Source of the DNA: Streptomyces sp. Ru72
GTDB taxonomy: Bacteria > Actinomycetota > Actinomycetes > Streptomycetales > Streptomycetaceae
Length of the DNA: 48,971 nucleotides
NCBI RefSeq assembly: GCF_002920635.1
Contig: NZ_PQSR01000060.1
Span: forward strand, 1 to 48,971
Direction: 5' to 3'
The notes under the pieces are model-generated. The model did no database searches, was not told where the DNA came from, and saw nothing but the letters and a program-made list of their open reading frames with translations. Position 1 is the first letter of the stretch. Every line of letters begins with the position of its first letter. The position numbers were made by a program, and so were the translations under genes. Below, in pieces: positions 41,379-48,836 of this stretch.

Positions 41379-42647
41379 ATGGCTCTGCAGATCAGCGCGA
41401 CCAATCCGGAGCACCCCGCGCTCCTGCTCGAACTGCCCTGGCAGCTGCCCCTGGAGGAGTGGCCGGAGCACTACCTCGTGCCGCTGCCGCGCGGTATCTC
41501 CCGGCACGTGGTGCGCTACGCACGCGCCGGTACGGAGGTGGTGGCCGTCAAGGAGCTCGCCGAGCGGCCCGCGGTGCGCGAGTTCGAGCTGCTGCGGGAC
41601 CTCGACCGGCTCGGTATCCCGGCGGTGGACCCGCTCGCCGTGGTCACCGGCCGTACCGGCAAGGACGGCGGGCCCCTGGAGCCGGTGCTGATCACCCGGC
41701 ATCTGCGCGGCTCGATGCCGTACCGCTCGATGTTCGAGACGACCATGCGGCCGGCGACCATGCACCGGCTGATGGACGCGCTGGCCGTGCTGCTGGTCCG
41801 TCTGCATCTGGCGGGGTTCGCGTGGGGGGACTGCTCGCTGTCCAACACCCTGTTCCGGCGCGACGCGGGCGCCTTCGCCGCGTACTTGGTGGACGCCGAG
41901 ACCGGCGAGCTGCACCCCCGGCTGAGCCCGGGACAGCGGGAGTACGACCTCGATCTGGCTCGCGTCAACATCAGCGGTGAGCTGCTGGACCTCGAGGCTT
42001 CCGGGGCACTGCACCCGTCCGTCGATCCGATCGAGTTCGGCATGGAGATCTGCCAGCGGTACTCCGGGCTGTGGGACGAACTGACCCGCACCTCCGTGTA
42101 CCCGGCGGGCAAGCACCACTACATCGACCGCCGTGTCCGCCGCCTGAACGACCTCGGGTTCGACGTGGCGGAGATGCAGATCTCGCACTCCTCCAACGGC
42201 GACACCGTGACCTTCGTGCCGAAGGTCGTCGACGCCGGGCACCATCAGCGGCAGCTGCTCCGGCTGACCGGCCTCGACACCGAGGAGAACCAGGCGCGGC
42301 GCCTGCTGAACGACCTGGAGAGCTGGATGGCCACCCAGGACGACTACGCGCCCGGCGACCCCCTCGCCGCCCGGCCCGAGGTGCTCGCCCACCGCTGGGT
42401 GCGGGACGTGTTCCGGCCCACCGTGCGCGCGGTGCCGCCGGAGCTGCGGGGGTCGATGGATGCGGCGGAGCTGTACCACGAGCTGCTGGAACACCGGTGG
42501 TATCTGTCGGAGCGGGCCCAGCACGACATCGGTCTGGACATCGCCGTGAAGGACTACGTGGACAACATCCTGCCCAGGGTCCGCGAGACGCTGGCCGACC
42601 CGCAGGAAGAACAGGAAGAAGAGGACGGTCCGGTTCGACCCTCCTGA
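41379..42647 (+). CDS. DUF4032 protein with protein-kinase-like N-terminal lobe
   Basis: 422 aa. The N-terminal part resembles a lipopolysaccharide-kinase/ABC1-like fold: Lys in VVAVKELAERPAVREFELLRDL (about 50), GFAWGDCSLSNTLFRRD with the catalytic-loop Asp and Asn (about 148-164), and AYLVDAETGEL, a DFG-like Asp with Glu (about 168-178). The C-terminal DUF4032 region (about 200-420) contains EICQRYSGLWDELTRTSVYPAGKHHYIDRRVRRLNDLGFDVAEMQI and YVDNILPRVRETLADP. Substrate unknown. A TTGACT hexamer (about 41301-41306) in the 110-nt upstream gap may be a -35 box. Ends in an acidic tail. 88 nt before the dienelactone hydrolase. Confidence 0.85.
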   Translation: MALQISATNPEHPALLLELPWQLPLEEWPEHYLVPLPRGISRHVVRYARAGTEVVAVKELAERPAVREFELLRDLDRLGIPAVDPLAVVTGRTGKDGGPLEPVLITRHLRGSMPYRSMFETTMRPATMHRLMDALAVLLVRLHLAGFAWGDCSLSNTLFRRDAGAFAAYLVDAETGELHPRLSPGQREYDLDLARVNISGELLDLEASGALHPSVDPIEFGMEICQRYSGLWDELTRTSVYPAGKHHYIDRRVRRLNDLGFDVAEMQISHSSNGDTVTFVPKVVDAGHHQRQLLRLTGLDTEENQARRLLNDLESWMATQDDYAPGDPLAARPEVLAHRWVRDVFRPTVRAVPPELRGSMDAAELYHELLEHRWYLSERAQHDIGLDIAVKDYVDNILPRVRETLADPQEEQEEEDGPVRPS

Positions 42648-42665
42648 GCGACCCGCCGACCGGCG

Positions 42666-42683
42666 TTGCGATGATGATCGCAA
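42666..42683. promoter_or_regulatory. inverted repeat upstream of dienelactone hydrolase gene
   Basis: TTGCGAT and ATCGCAA separated by 4 nt in the 88-bp gap, 52 bp before the start. Perfect 7-bp arms; candidate operator. Confidence 0.4.
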
Positions 42684-42735
42684 GGCCCGGCCGGGGTCGT
42701 CGCCGGCCGGACGTCGACAGGCAGGAGAACCACAC

Positions 42736-43491
42736 ATGACCGCCACCCGTGGAACGTCTCTGGACATCCCCACCGAGGACGGCACGGCGGACGCGTACCT
42801 CGCCCACCCGGACGACCACAGCCCCCACCCCGCGGTCCTGCTCTACATGGACGCCTTCGGACTGCGCCCGTCCCTGAAGAAGATGGCCGACCGCCTCGCC
42901 GGGCACGGCTACACGGTGCTGGTGCCCAACGTCTTCTACCGGCACGGCCGGGCGCCCGTGATCGAGCTGCCCGACTTCATCGACCCGTCGGCGCGCCCGG
43001 ACATCTTCCAGCAGGTCATGCCGATGATGCGGGCGCTGACGCCCGAGCGTGTGGAGCGGGATGCCGATGCCTATCTGCGCCGGCTCGCCGACATCCCGCA
43101 GGCCGCCGACGGCCCGGTCGGCGTCACCGGCTACTGCATGGGCGCCCGGCTGGCCCTGCGCACCGCCGGCACGCATCCGGAGCGGGTCGCCGCCGTGGCC
43201 GGCTTCCACGGCGGGCAGCTGGCGACCGACAAGCCGGACAGCCCCCATCTGCTGGCCGACCGCATCACCGCGGAGGCGTACTTCGGACACGCCGACCAGG
43301 ACCACTCCCTGCCTCCCGAGCAGATCGAGCGGCTGGAGAAGGCGCTCACCGAAGCGGGGGTGCGTCACCGCTGCGAGGTCTACCCGGGTGCCCCGCACGG
43401 CTACACCCAGGAGGACACGTCCAGCTACCACGCCGAGGCGGCGGAGCGGCACTGGCGGGAGCTGCTGGCCCTCTTCGACCGCGCGCTGTGA
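42736..43491 (+). CDS. dienelactone hydrolase family protein
   Basis: 251 aa alpha/beta hydrolase. Nucleophile elbow GYCMGA with Cys134, the cysteine nucleophile characteristic of dienelactone hydrolases; the acid is probably Asp in GHADQDHSLPP (about 195) and the base His in YPGAPHGYTQ (about 222). Further family stretches are HPAVLLYMDAFGLRPSLKKMADRLAGHGYTVLVPNVFYR and VGVTGYCMG. Known members open carboxymethylenebutenolide rings in aromatic catabolism; many actinobacterial paralogues have unknown substrates, and no ring-cleavage genes are nearby. The ATG follows GGCAGGAGAA. Convergent with the tandem Usp gene, 13 bp between stops. Confidence 0.9.
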   Translation: MTATRGTSLDIPTEDGTADAYLAHPDDHSPHPAVLLYMDAFGLRPSLKKMADRLAGHGYTVLVPNVFYRHGRAPVIELPDFIDPSARPDIFQQVMPMMRALTPERVERDADAYLRRLADIPQAADGPVGVTGYCMGARLALRTAGTHPERVAAVAGFHGGQLATDKPDSPHLLADRITAEAYFGHADQDHSLPPEQIERLEKALTEAGVRHRCEVYPGAPHGYTQEDTSSYHAEAAERHWRELLALFDRAL

Positions 43492-43504
43492 GGCGGAGCC
43501 CGGG

Positions 43505-44374
43505 TCAGGCGGGCGGTACGACCGCCACCGGGCAGGGCGCGTGGTGCAGCAGCGCGTGCGCCACCGATCCGATGCGGGGCCCCACGGACCGGGTGGCACG
43601 GCGTCCCGCCACCACGAGCTGGGCGTCGCCGGCCGCGGAGAGCAGCACCTGGGCGGCGCTGCCCATCTCCACGTGCTCGGTCACCGGCACGTCGGGGTAC
43701 CGGTCCCGCCACGGGCGCAGCGCCTCGTCCAGTGCCTTCCTCTCGAACTGTTCCAGCCCACCGGCCTCGTCGAGCAGCTTGAGCGAGCCGGGGCTGTAGG
43801 CGAACACGGGCGGCAGGCTCCAGGCCCGTACGACGCGGACGGCGGCGCCCCGGGCGGCGGCCGTCTCGAACGCGAAGGCGAGCGCGGGCGCGCTGTCGTC
43901 CGGCCCGCCGTGCTGTCCCACGACGATGTCGCGGCCCGCCGCCTCGGCGGCGGGCCGGTCTCCCGCGCGGACCAGCACCACGGGCCGAGTGGACTCGGCG
44001 ATCACCTGCTGGCCGACGGACCCGATCAGGAACCCGACGACCGCGCCGTGCCCGCGTGAGCCCAGCACCAGCAGTTCTGCCGTGGCCGTCTCGGCGACCA
44101 GCGACTCGACGGGCGCTCCCCGGTGCGCCTCGGCGGTCACGGTCAGGTCCCGGTGCCGCTCGGTGAGCGTGTCCCGGGCCGTTTCCACGACCTCACGGGC
44201 CCATCGGGCCTGGGCGTCCTCGTCGGCCGCCGTGGGGACGTCCAGGTCCTGCCACTGCCAGGCGTGCACGATCCTCAACGGCAGGCCTCGGCGCACGGCC
44301 TCCCGGGCCGCCCAGGCCGCCGCGGCGACGCTCTCCGGCGATCCGTCCACTCCCACGGTGATCGGGCGGGTCAT
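43505..44374 (-). CDS. tandem-domain universal stress protein
   Basis: 289 aa with two Usp domains. Domain 1: PITVGVDGSPESVAAAAWAAREAVRRGLPLRIVHAW and an intact ATP-binding signature GSRGHGAVVGFLIGS (G-x2-G-x9-G-S). Domain 2: DIVVGQHGGPDDSAPALAFAFETAAARGAAVRVVRAW and GRRATRSVGPRIGSVAHALLHHAPCPVAVVPPA, where the second Gly of the signature is replaced, so nucleotide binding there is weaker or absent. Typical of actinobacterial dormancy- or hypoxia-linked Usps. Divergent from the signalling operon starting at 44509, sharing a 134-bp promoter region; coordinated control is plausible. Confidence 0.93.
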   Translation of the reverse strand: MTRPITVGVDGSPESVAAAAWAAREAVRRGLPLRIVHAWQWQDLDVPTAADEDAQARWAREVVETARDTLTERHRDLTVTAEAHRGAPVESLVAETATAELLVLGSRGHGAVVGFLIGSVGQQVIAESTRPVVLVRAGDRPAAEAAGRDIVVGQHGGPDDSAPALAFAFETAAARGAAVRVVRAWSLPPVFAYSPGSLKLLDEAGGLEQFERKALDEALRPWRDRYPDVPVTEHVEMGSAAQVLLSAAGDAQLVVAGRRATRSVGPRIGSVAHALLHHAPCPVAVVPPA

Positions 44375-44397
44375 GCTGCTGCCTTCCTGTCGCTGCT

Positions 44398-44422
44398 CCG
44401 GTGGAGGTGATCATGCCACCGG
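44398..44422. promoter_or_regulatory. inverted repeat in divergent Usp/signalling-operon promoter region
   Basis: CCGGTGG and CCACCGG separated by 11 nt, 24 bp upstream of the Usp start and 87 bp upstream of the flavoprotein start. A candidate site for a regulator of both transcripts. Confidence 0.35.
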
Positions 44423-44508
44423 TCAGGTGCTCACCGGGTTCAGGGGCGAAACCGGACGATCGAACATACGATGGCCGGGACGTGGACGAGCTCGGGGCGG
44501 GAGACCTT

Positions 44509-46188
44509 ATGGCACAGGCTGCGGGGGCAGCTGCACGGACCGTCATCCTGACCGTGGACGACGACCCGGGAGTGTCGCGTGCCGTGGCGCGCGATCTGCG
44601 CCGTCGCTACGGCGAGTCGTACCGCATCGTGCGCGCCGAGTCCGGTGAGAGCGGGCTCGAGGCGCTGCGGGAGCTGAAGCTGCGCGGCGACCTGGTGGCG
44701 GTGATCCTCGCCGACTACCGGATGCCGCAGATGAACGGCATCGAGTTCCTGGAACAGGCCCTGGACGTCTACCCGGGCGCGCGGCGGGTGCTGCTGACGG
44801 CGTACGCGGACACCAACGCGGCCATCGACGCGATCAACGTGATCGACCTCGACCACTATCTCCTCAAGCCGTGGGACCCGCCCGAGGAGAAGCTCTACCC
44901 GGTGCTGGACGATCTGCTGGAGGCGTGGCGGACCTCGGACTACCGGCCGGTTCCCACCACGAAGGTGGTCGGCCACCGCTGGTCGGCGCGTTCGTCGGAC
45001 GTACGGGAGTTCCTGGCCCGCAACCAGGTGCCCTACCGCTGGTACTCGGTCGAGACCCCGGAGGGTCAGCGGCTGCTGGCGGCGGCCGGGCAGGATGGGG
45101 AGCGGCTGCCGCTCGTCGTCACCCCGGACGGCACGCCGCTGGTCGAGCCGGAGGACCCGGAACTGGCCGCGCACGTGGGCCTGGCGACGACGCCGACCTC
45201 GGAGTTCTACGACCTGGTCGTGATCGGCGGCGGGCCCGCCGGGCTGGGGGCGGCGGTGTACGGGGCGTCGGAGGGGCTGCGGACGCTGCTCGTGGAGCGG
45301 TCCGCGACCGGCGGTCAGGCCGGGCAGAGTTCCCGGATCGAGAACTACCTCGGCTTCCCCGACGGTGTGTCGGGCGCGCAGCTGACGGACCGGGCGCGCC
45401 GGCAGGCGAAGAAGTTCGGCGCGGAGGTCCTCACCGCGCGGGAGGTGTCCGCTCTCGAGGTGAACGGTGCCGCCCGGATCGTGCGTTTCTCGGACGGGAC
45501 CGCGATCGGCGCGCACAGCGTGATCCTGGCGACCGGTGTGTCGTACCGGCAGCTCCAGGCGCCGGGGCTCGCCGAGCTGACGGGGTGCGGGGTGTTCTAC
45601 GGTTCGGCGCTGACGGAGGCGCCGGCCTGTTCCGGGTACGACGTGTACATCGTGGGCGGCGCCAACTCGGCGGGCCAGGCGGCGATGTACCTGTCCCGGG
45701 GCTGCAAGTCGGTCAACCTCCTGGTACGCGGCGAGTCGCTGTCGGCGTCGATGTCGCACTATCTGATCCAGCAGATCAACGACGCCCCGAACATTCACGT
45801 CCGCACCCGCACCGTGGTGGACGCGGCGCACGGCTCGGACCATCTGGAGAAGCTGACGCTGCGGGACGTGGCGACCGGGCAGACCGAACTCGTGGACGCG
45901 CAGTGGCTGTTCGTGTTCATCGGGGCTGCCCCGCTGACCGACTGGCTGGAGGGGACGGTGCTCCGGGACGAGAAGGGCTTCATCCCGACCGGCCCCGACA
46001 TGACGAGCGACGGGCGGCCGCCCAAGGGCTGGGAGCTGGACCGGCCGCCGTACCACCTGGAGACCAACGTGCCGGGCGTGTTCGTGGCGGGCGACGCGCG
46101 CGCCGAGTCCGCCAAGCGGGTGGCCTCCGCGGTGGGCGAGGGAGCCATGGCCGTGATGCTCGTCCACCGGTATCTGGAGCAGTCATGA
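44509..46188 (+). CDS. receiver - glutaredoxin-like - thioredoxin-reductase-like flavoprotein fusion without redox cysteines
   Basis: 559 aa. Receiver domain 1-140: acidic pocket VDDD, phospho-acceptor Asp69 in ILADYRMPQMNG, Thr97 and Lys120 in LLKPWD, all as in active response regulators. Residues about 145-225 have a glutaredoxin-like pattern (DVREFLARNQVPYRWYSVE, LPLVVTPDGTPLVEP), but the CxxC position reads RWSARS. From about 237: FAD fingerprint VVIGGGPAGLGAAVYGAS, GGQAGQSSRIENYLGFP, NADPH motif IVGGANSAGQAAMYLS and the terminal FAD motif VFVAGDARAESAKRVASAVGEGAMA. The CATC of thioredoxin reductases is replaced by GSAL (365-368). ATG 44509 has GGGAG 7 nt upstream. First gene of an operon with the kinase and zinc-finger protein. 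Confidence 0.9.
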   Translation: MAQAAGAAARTVILTVDDDPGVSRAVARDLRRRYGESYRIVRAESGESGLEALRELKLRGDLVAVILADYRMPQMNGIEFLEQALDVYPGARRVLLTAYADTNAAIDAINVIDLDHYLLKPWDPPEEKLYPVLDDLLEAWRTSDYRPVPTTKVVGHRWSARSSDVREFLARNQVPYRWYSVETPEGQRLLAAAGQDGERLPLVVTPDGTPLVEPEDPELAAHVGLATTPTSEFYDLVVIGGGPAGLGAAVYGASEGLRTLLVERSATGGQAGQSSRIENYLGFPDGVSGAQLTDRARRQAKKFGAEVLTAREVSALEVNGAARIVRFSDGTAIGAHSVILATGVSYRQLQAPGLAELTGCGVFYGSALTEAPACSGYDVYIVGGANSAGQAAMYLSRGCKSVNLLVRGESLSASMSHYLIQQINDAPNIHVRTRTVVDAAHGSDHLEKLTLRDVATGQTELVDAQWLFVFIGAAPLTDWLEGTVLRDEKGFIPTGPDMTSDGRPPKGWELDRPPYHLETNVPGVFVAGDARAESAKRVASAVGEGAMAVMLVHRYLEQS

Positions 46189-46210
46189 ACCCACGACGCG
46201 GGGAGCGCTG

Positions 46211-47671
46211 ATGAGCGGCCGGCCGATGGCGTGCGACCGGGCGGAGCTGAAGACGCTCTTCCTGTTCGAGAAGCTGGACGACGAGCAGCTGGCGCGGCTG
46301 TGCCGGGAAGGACGGGTGGAGGAGTTCGACCCCGGCCCGGTCTACACCGAGGGCGAGCCCGCCACCTGTTTCTTCGTCCTCCTCAAAGGGACGGTCGTGC
46401 TGTCGCGGCGGGTCGGCGCCGACGACGTGGAGGTCAACCGGACGTCGCAGCGCGGTGTGTACGCGGGCGCCTTCCAGGCGTATCTGGGCGACCGGGCCGC
46501 GGCGTCGTACAGCGGCTCGATGCGGGTCACCGAGACGTCGCGGTTCTTCGTCCTGCCCTCGGAGACGTTCGCCTCGATCATGCGGGACTGGTTCCCGATG
46601 GCGGTGCACCTGCTGGAGGGATTGTTCTTCGGCTCGAAGAACACCCAGCAGGTCATCAACCAGCGGGAGCGTCTGCTGGCGCTCGGATCGCTGTCCGCCG
46701 GTCTCACCCATGAGCTGAACAACCCGGCCGCGGCGGCCGTGCGCGCCACCTCGGCGCTGCGCGAGCGGGTCGCCGGGATGCGGCACAAGCTGGGCGTGAT
46801 CGCCGCCGGACGCTACGAGCCGGACACCCTGCTGACACTGGTCGAGATCCAGGAGCGGACGGCCGAACAGGTCGCCAAGGCCACGCCGGTCAGCCCGCTG
46901 GAGGCGTCCGACCGCGAGGACGCGATCACCGACTGGCTCGACGACCGCGGTATCGACGGCGGCTGGCAGCTCGCGCCGACGTTCGTTCAGGCGGGACTCG
47001 ACACCGACTGGCTGGACCAGGTCGCGGCGGCCGTCGACGAGCGGACGCTGGAAGGTGCGGTCCGCTGGCTCAACTACACGGTCGAGACCGAGTTGCTGAT
47101 GAACGAGATCGAGGACTCCACCACCCGGGTGTCCACGCTCGTCAACGCGGCCCGGCAGTACTCGCAGCTCGACCGGGCGCCGTACCGGACGGCCGATGTG
47201 CACGAACTCCTCGACAGCACCCTGATGATGCTGTCCGGGAAGATCGGCAAGCGGATCACCGTCGTCAAGGACTACGACCGGTCCGTGCCGAACATCCCCG
47301 CCTATCCTGGCGAGTTGAACCAGGTGTGGACCAACCTCATCGACAACGCGGTGTCGGCCATGAACGACGTGGGCGGGGAGGGCACGTTGACCGTGCGGAC
47401 GGCCCTCGACCACGACCAGCTGCTCGTGGAGTTCCGCGACACGGGACCGGGCGTGCCGGAGGAGATCCGCGACCGCATCTTCGACCCGTTCTTCACCACG
47501 AAGCCGGTCGGCCAGGGAACCGGGCTCGGCCTGGACATCTCCTGGCGCATCGTCGTCAACAAGCACCACGGCAGCCTGAGCGTGCGCTCCGAACCGGGCG
47601 ACACGCGGTTCCAGGTACGGCTGCCGCTCACAGCCGTGGAATCCGAGACAGGACCGGAGGCGTCGTCATGA
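46211..47671 (+). CDS. soluble histidine kinase with N-terminal cyclic-nucleotide-binding-like domain
   Basis: 486 aa, no membrane helices. Residues about 12-130 form a cNMP-type beta-roll (LFLFEKLDDEQLARLCREGRVEEFDPGPVYTEGEPATCFFVLLKGTV). The phosphate-binding cassette is divergent: the usual GE of FGEIALL is missing, though RAAAS keeps an Arg, so the ligand is doubtful. A coupling helix leads to the H-box LSAGLTHELNNP with His167, a long helical insert (about 200-320), and an ATPase domain with NQVWTNLIDNAV, DTGPGVPEEIRDRIFDPFFTTK and GTGLGLDISWRI. It has no receiver of its own; the flavoprotein 22 nt upstream carries one. The ATG follows GGGGAGCG. Overlaps the zinc-finger gene by 4 bp. Confidence 0.92.
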   Translation: MSGRPMACDRAELKTLFLFEKLDDEQLARLCREGRVEEFDPGPVYTEGEPATCFFVLLKGTVVLSRRVGADDVEVNRTSQRGVYAGAFQAYLGDRAAASYSGSMRVTETSRFFVLPSETFASIMRDWFPMAVHLLEGLFFGSKNTQQVINQRERLLALGSLSAGLTHELNNPAAAAVRATSALRERVAGMRHKLGVIAAGRYEPDTLLTLVEIQERTAEQVAKATPVSPLEASDREDAITDWLDDRGIDGGWQLAPTFVQAGLDTDWLDQVAAAVDERTLEGAVRWLNYTVETELLMNEIEDSTTRVSTLVNAARQYSQLDRAPYRTADVHELLDSTLMMLSGKIGKRITVVKDYDRSVPNIPAYPGELNQVWTNLIDNAVSAMNDVGGEGTLTVRTALDHDQLLVEFRDTGPGVPEEIRDRIFDPFFTTKPVGQGTGLGLDISWRIVVNKHHGSLSVRSEPGDTRFQVRLPLTAVESETGPEASS

Positions 47672-48018
47672 GCACAGTGCAGGGGATCGATCCGAGCGTC
47701 CCGCCGAGCGGCACCGGGTGCGTGGAGTGCGACGCGGCGGGCGGATGGTGGTTCCATCTGCGACGGTGCGCGCAGTGCGGGCACATCGGGTGTTGCGACG
47801 ACTCGCCCTCGAAGCACGCGACCGCGCACTTCCATGCCACCGGGCATTCCGTGATCCGCAGCTTCGAGCCGGGCGAGGACTGGTTCTGGAACTACGAGAC
47901 GTCCGAGCTGTACGAGGCCGGGCCCGAGTTGGCTCCTCCGGCCTGTCACCCCGAGGACCAACCCGCGCCGGGCCCTCGGGGGCGGGTCCCGGCCAACTGG
48001 ATGGAGACGCTCGGCTAG
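47668..48018 (+). CDS. UBP-type (ZnF_UBP) zinc-finger protein
   Basis: 116 aa. Zn ligands of the ubiquitin-protease-type finger: CxxC (18/21), CxxC (34/37), Cys42/43, and His50, His54, His56, His60 in SKHATAHFHATGH, with WWFHLRRC and the GHSVIRSF strand characteristic of the fold. Then EDWFWNYETSELYE and a Pro-rich tail. In eukaryotes the domain binds the ubiquitin C-terminus; bacterial copies have unknown ligands, possibly other protein C-termini. The start overlaps the kinase stop as ATGA, so it is translationally coupled and very probably works with the kinase and flavoprotein. ACAGGACCGGAGG precedes the ATG. Confidence 0.92.
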   Translation: MSTVQGIDPSVPPSGTGCVECDAAGGWWFHLRRCAQCGHIGCCDDSPSKHATAHFHATGHSVIRSFEPGEDWFWNYETSELYEAGPELAPPACHPEDQPAPGPRGRVPANWMETLG

Positions 48019-48063
48019 GGTCTTTCATCTGCATCAGGCCGGATCAGGGAGCGGGGCCATGGG

Positions 48064-48110
48064 GCTCCTCCCCGCGCGAGCTCGTTCGAGCGTGGGGGGG
48101 AGCGTGCATC
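48064..48110. repeat. hairpin related to the long-palindrome repeat core
   Basis: After the zinc-finger gene, an imperfect inverted repeat CTCCCCGCGCGAGCTCG / TTCGAGCGTGGGGGGAG with pattern CCCC..GCTCGAA..GGGG resembles the central hairpins of the elements at 27897 and 48611, but is diverged. GCATCTGCA occurs on both sides (about 48031 and 48105). Remaining sequence to 48180 shows no gene. Confidence 0.4.
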
Positions 48111-48181
48111 TGCAAGGCGCAGGAGCCCGGCATGATCCAAACGAGAGGCCCCTGGGACTTGTCTCGAAGTCAGGGTCATTT

Positions 48182-48198
48182 GATCTTGTGGCAAGATC
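48182..48198. promoter_or_regulatory. perfect inverted repeat just upstream of VOC gene start
   Basis: GATCTTG and CAAGATC with a 3-nt centre, ending 5 bp before the ATG at 48204, where a ribosome site would be expected. It could be an operator over a leaderless promoter or a translation-blocking hairpin. Confidence 0.45.
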
Positions 48199-48203
48199 GC
48201 GGG

Positions 48204-48614
48204 ATGCTACGTCTCACCGACTTCATCATCGACTGCCCGGACACGATGAAGCTGGCAGCCTTCTACTCCGAGGTGATGGGGCTCCCGGTCAAGGAGGGCA
48301 GTAACGAGAACTGGGCCGGTATCCAGTGCGGCGAGATCGAACTCGCCTTCGTCCAGGTGGAGGACTACCGCGCCCCGCAGTGGCCCGACAGCGAGCACCC
48401 CAAGCAGTTCCACCTCGACTTCGAGGTCGACGACATCGAGGCCGAACAGCGCCGCGTCCTGGCCCTGGGCGCGACCCTGCAGCGGGACTGCACCGGCCCC
48501 GAAGGCTACGGCTTCCGCGTCTACACCGACCCCATCGGCCACCCCTTCTGCCTCTGCCGCAACAAGGGTGTCATCTGGACCGATCAGGGCCTCATCTGGC
48601 CCAAGCGCGACTAG
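48204..48614 (+). CDS. VOC-superfamily (glyoxalase/bleomycin-resistance-like) protein
   Basis: 136 aa, two beta-alpha-beta-beta-beta modules. Module 1: RLTDFIIDCPDTMKLAAFYSEVMGLPVKEG then WAGIQCGEIELAFVQVEDY. Module 2: QFHLDFEVDDIEAEQRRVLALGATLQRD then GFRVYTDPIGHPFCLCRNKG. Candidate metal ligands are Asp in FIID, Glu in IELAFV, His in FHLDFEV and the late acidic/His residues. This subgroup is common in actinobacteria with unknown substrates. No good ribosome site; the inverted repeat above lies there. Its stop TAG is part of the CTAG end of the repeat element that follows. Confidence 0.88.
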   Translation: MLRLTDFIIDCPDTMKLAAFYSEVMGLPVKEGSNENWAGIQCGEIELAFVQVEDYRAPQWPDSEHPKQFHLDFEVDDIEAEQRRVLALGATLQRDCTGPEGYGFRVYTDPIGHPFCLCRNKGVIWTDQGLIWPKRD

Positions 48615-48836
48615 TGCCCGGCAGGCAGCGTTTGCCCGTCAAGGAGCGGCGTCCGGTGCGTGCTCTGGGGGTCCCCCTGCTCGGAAGAGCTTGGGGCAGT
48701 GCCGGCCGGAAGCCCTCGTACTGGACGTACTCGGGCTTTCGGCCGGCGCGGCGAGAGTGGGGGCACCCCCTGCTCGAAGAGCTTGGAGGAGTGCCGGGCG
48801 TCGCGACGGGGCGAACGCTGCTTGCCGGGGCACTAG
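48611..48836. repeat. long palindromic element (MITE-like), copy 2, with about 31-bp terminal inverted repeats
   Basis: Termini CTAGTGCCCGGCAGGCAGCG (48611 onward) and the near-complement ending CTAG at 48836, about 90 percent matching over 30 bases. Inside are two inverted copies of a core shared with copy 1 (GCGTCCGGTGCGTG at 48649; GGGGGCACCCCCTGCTCGAA near 48760) and a central hairpin GGCCGGAAGCCC/GGGCTTTCGGCC. No coding capacity; the VOC stop codon lies within the left terminus. Confidence 0.8.
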
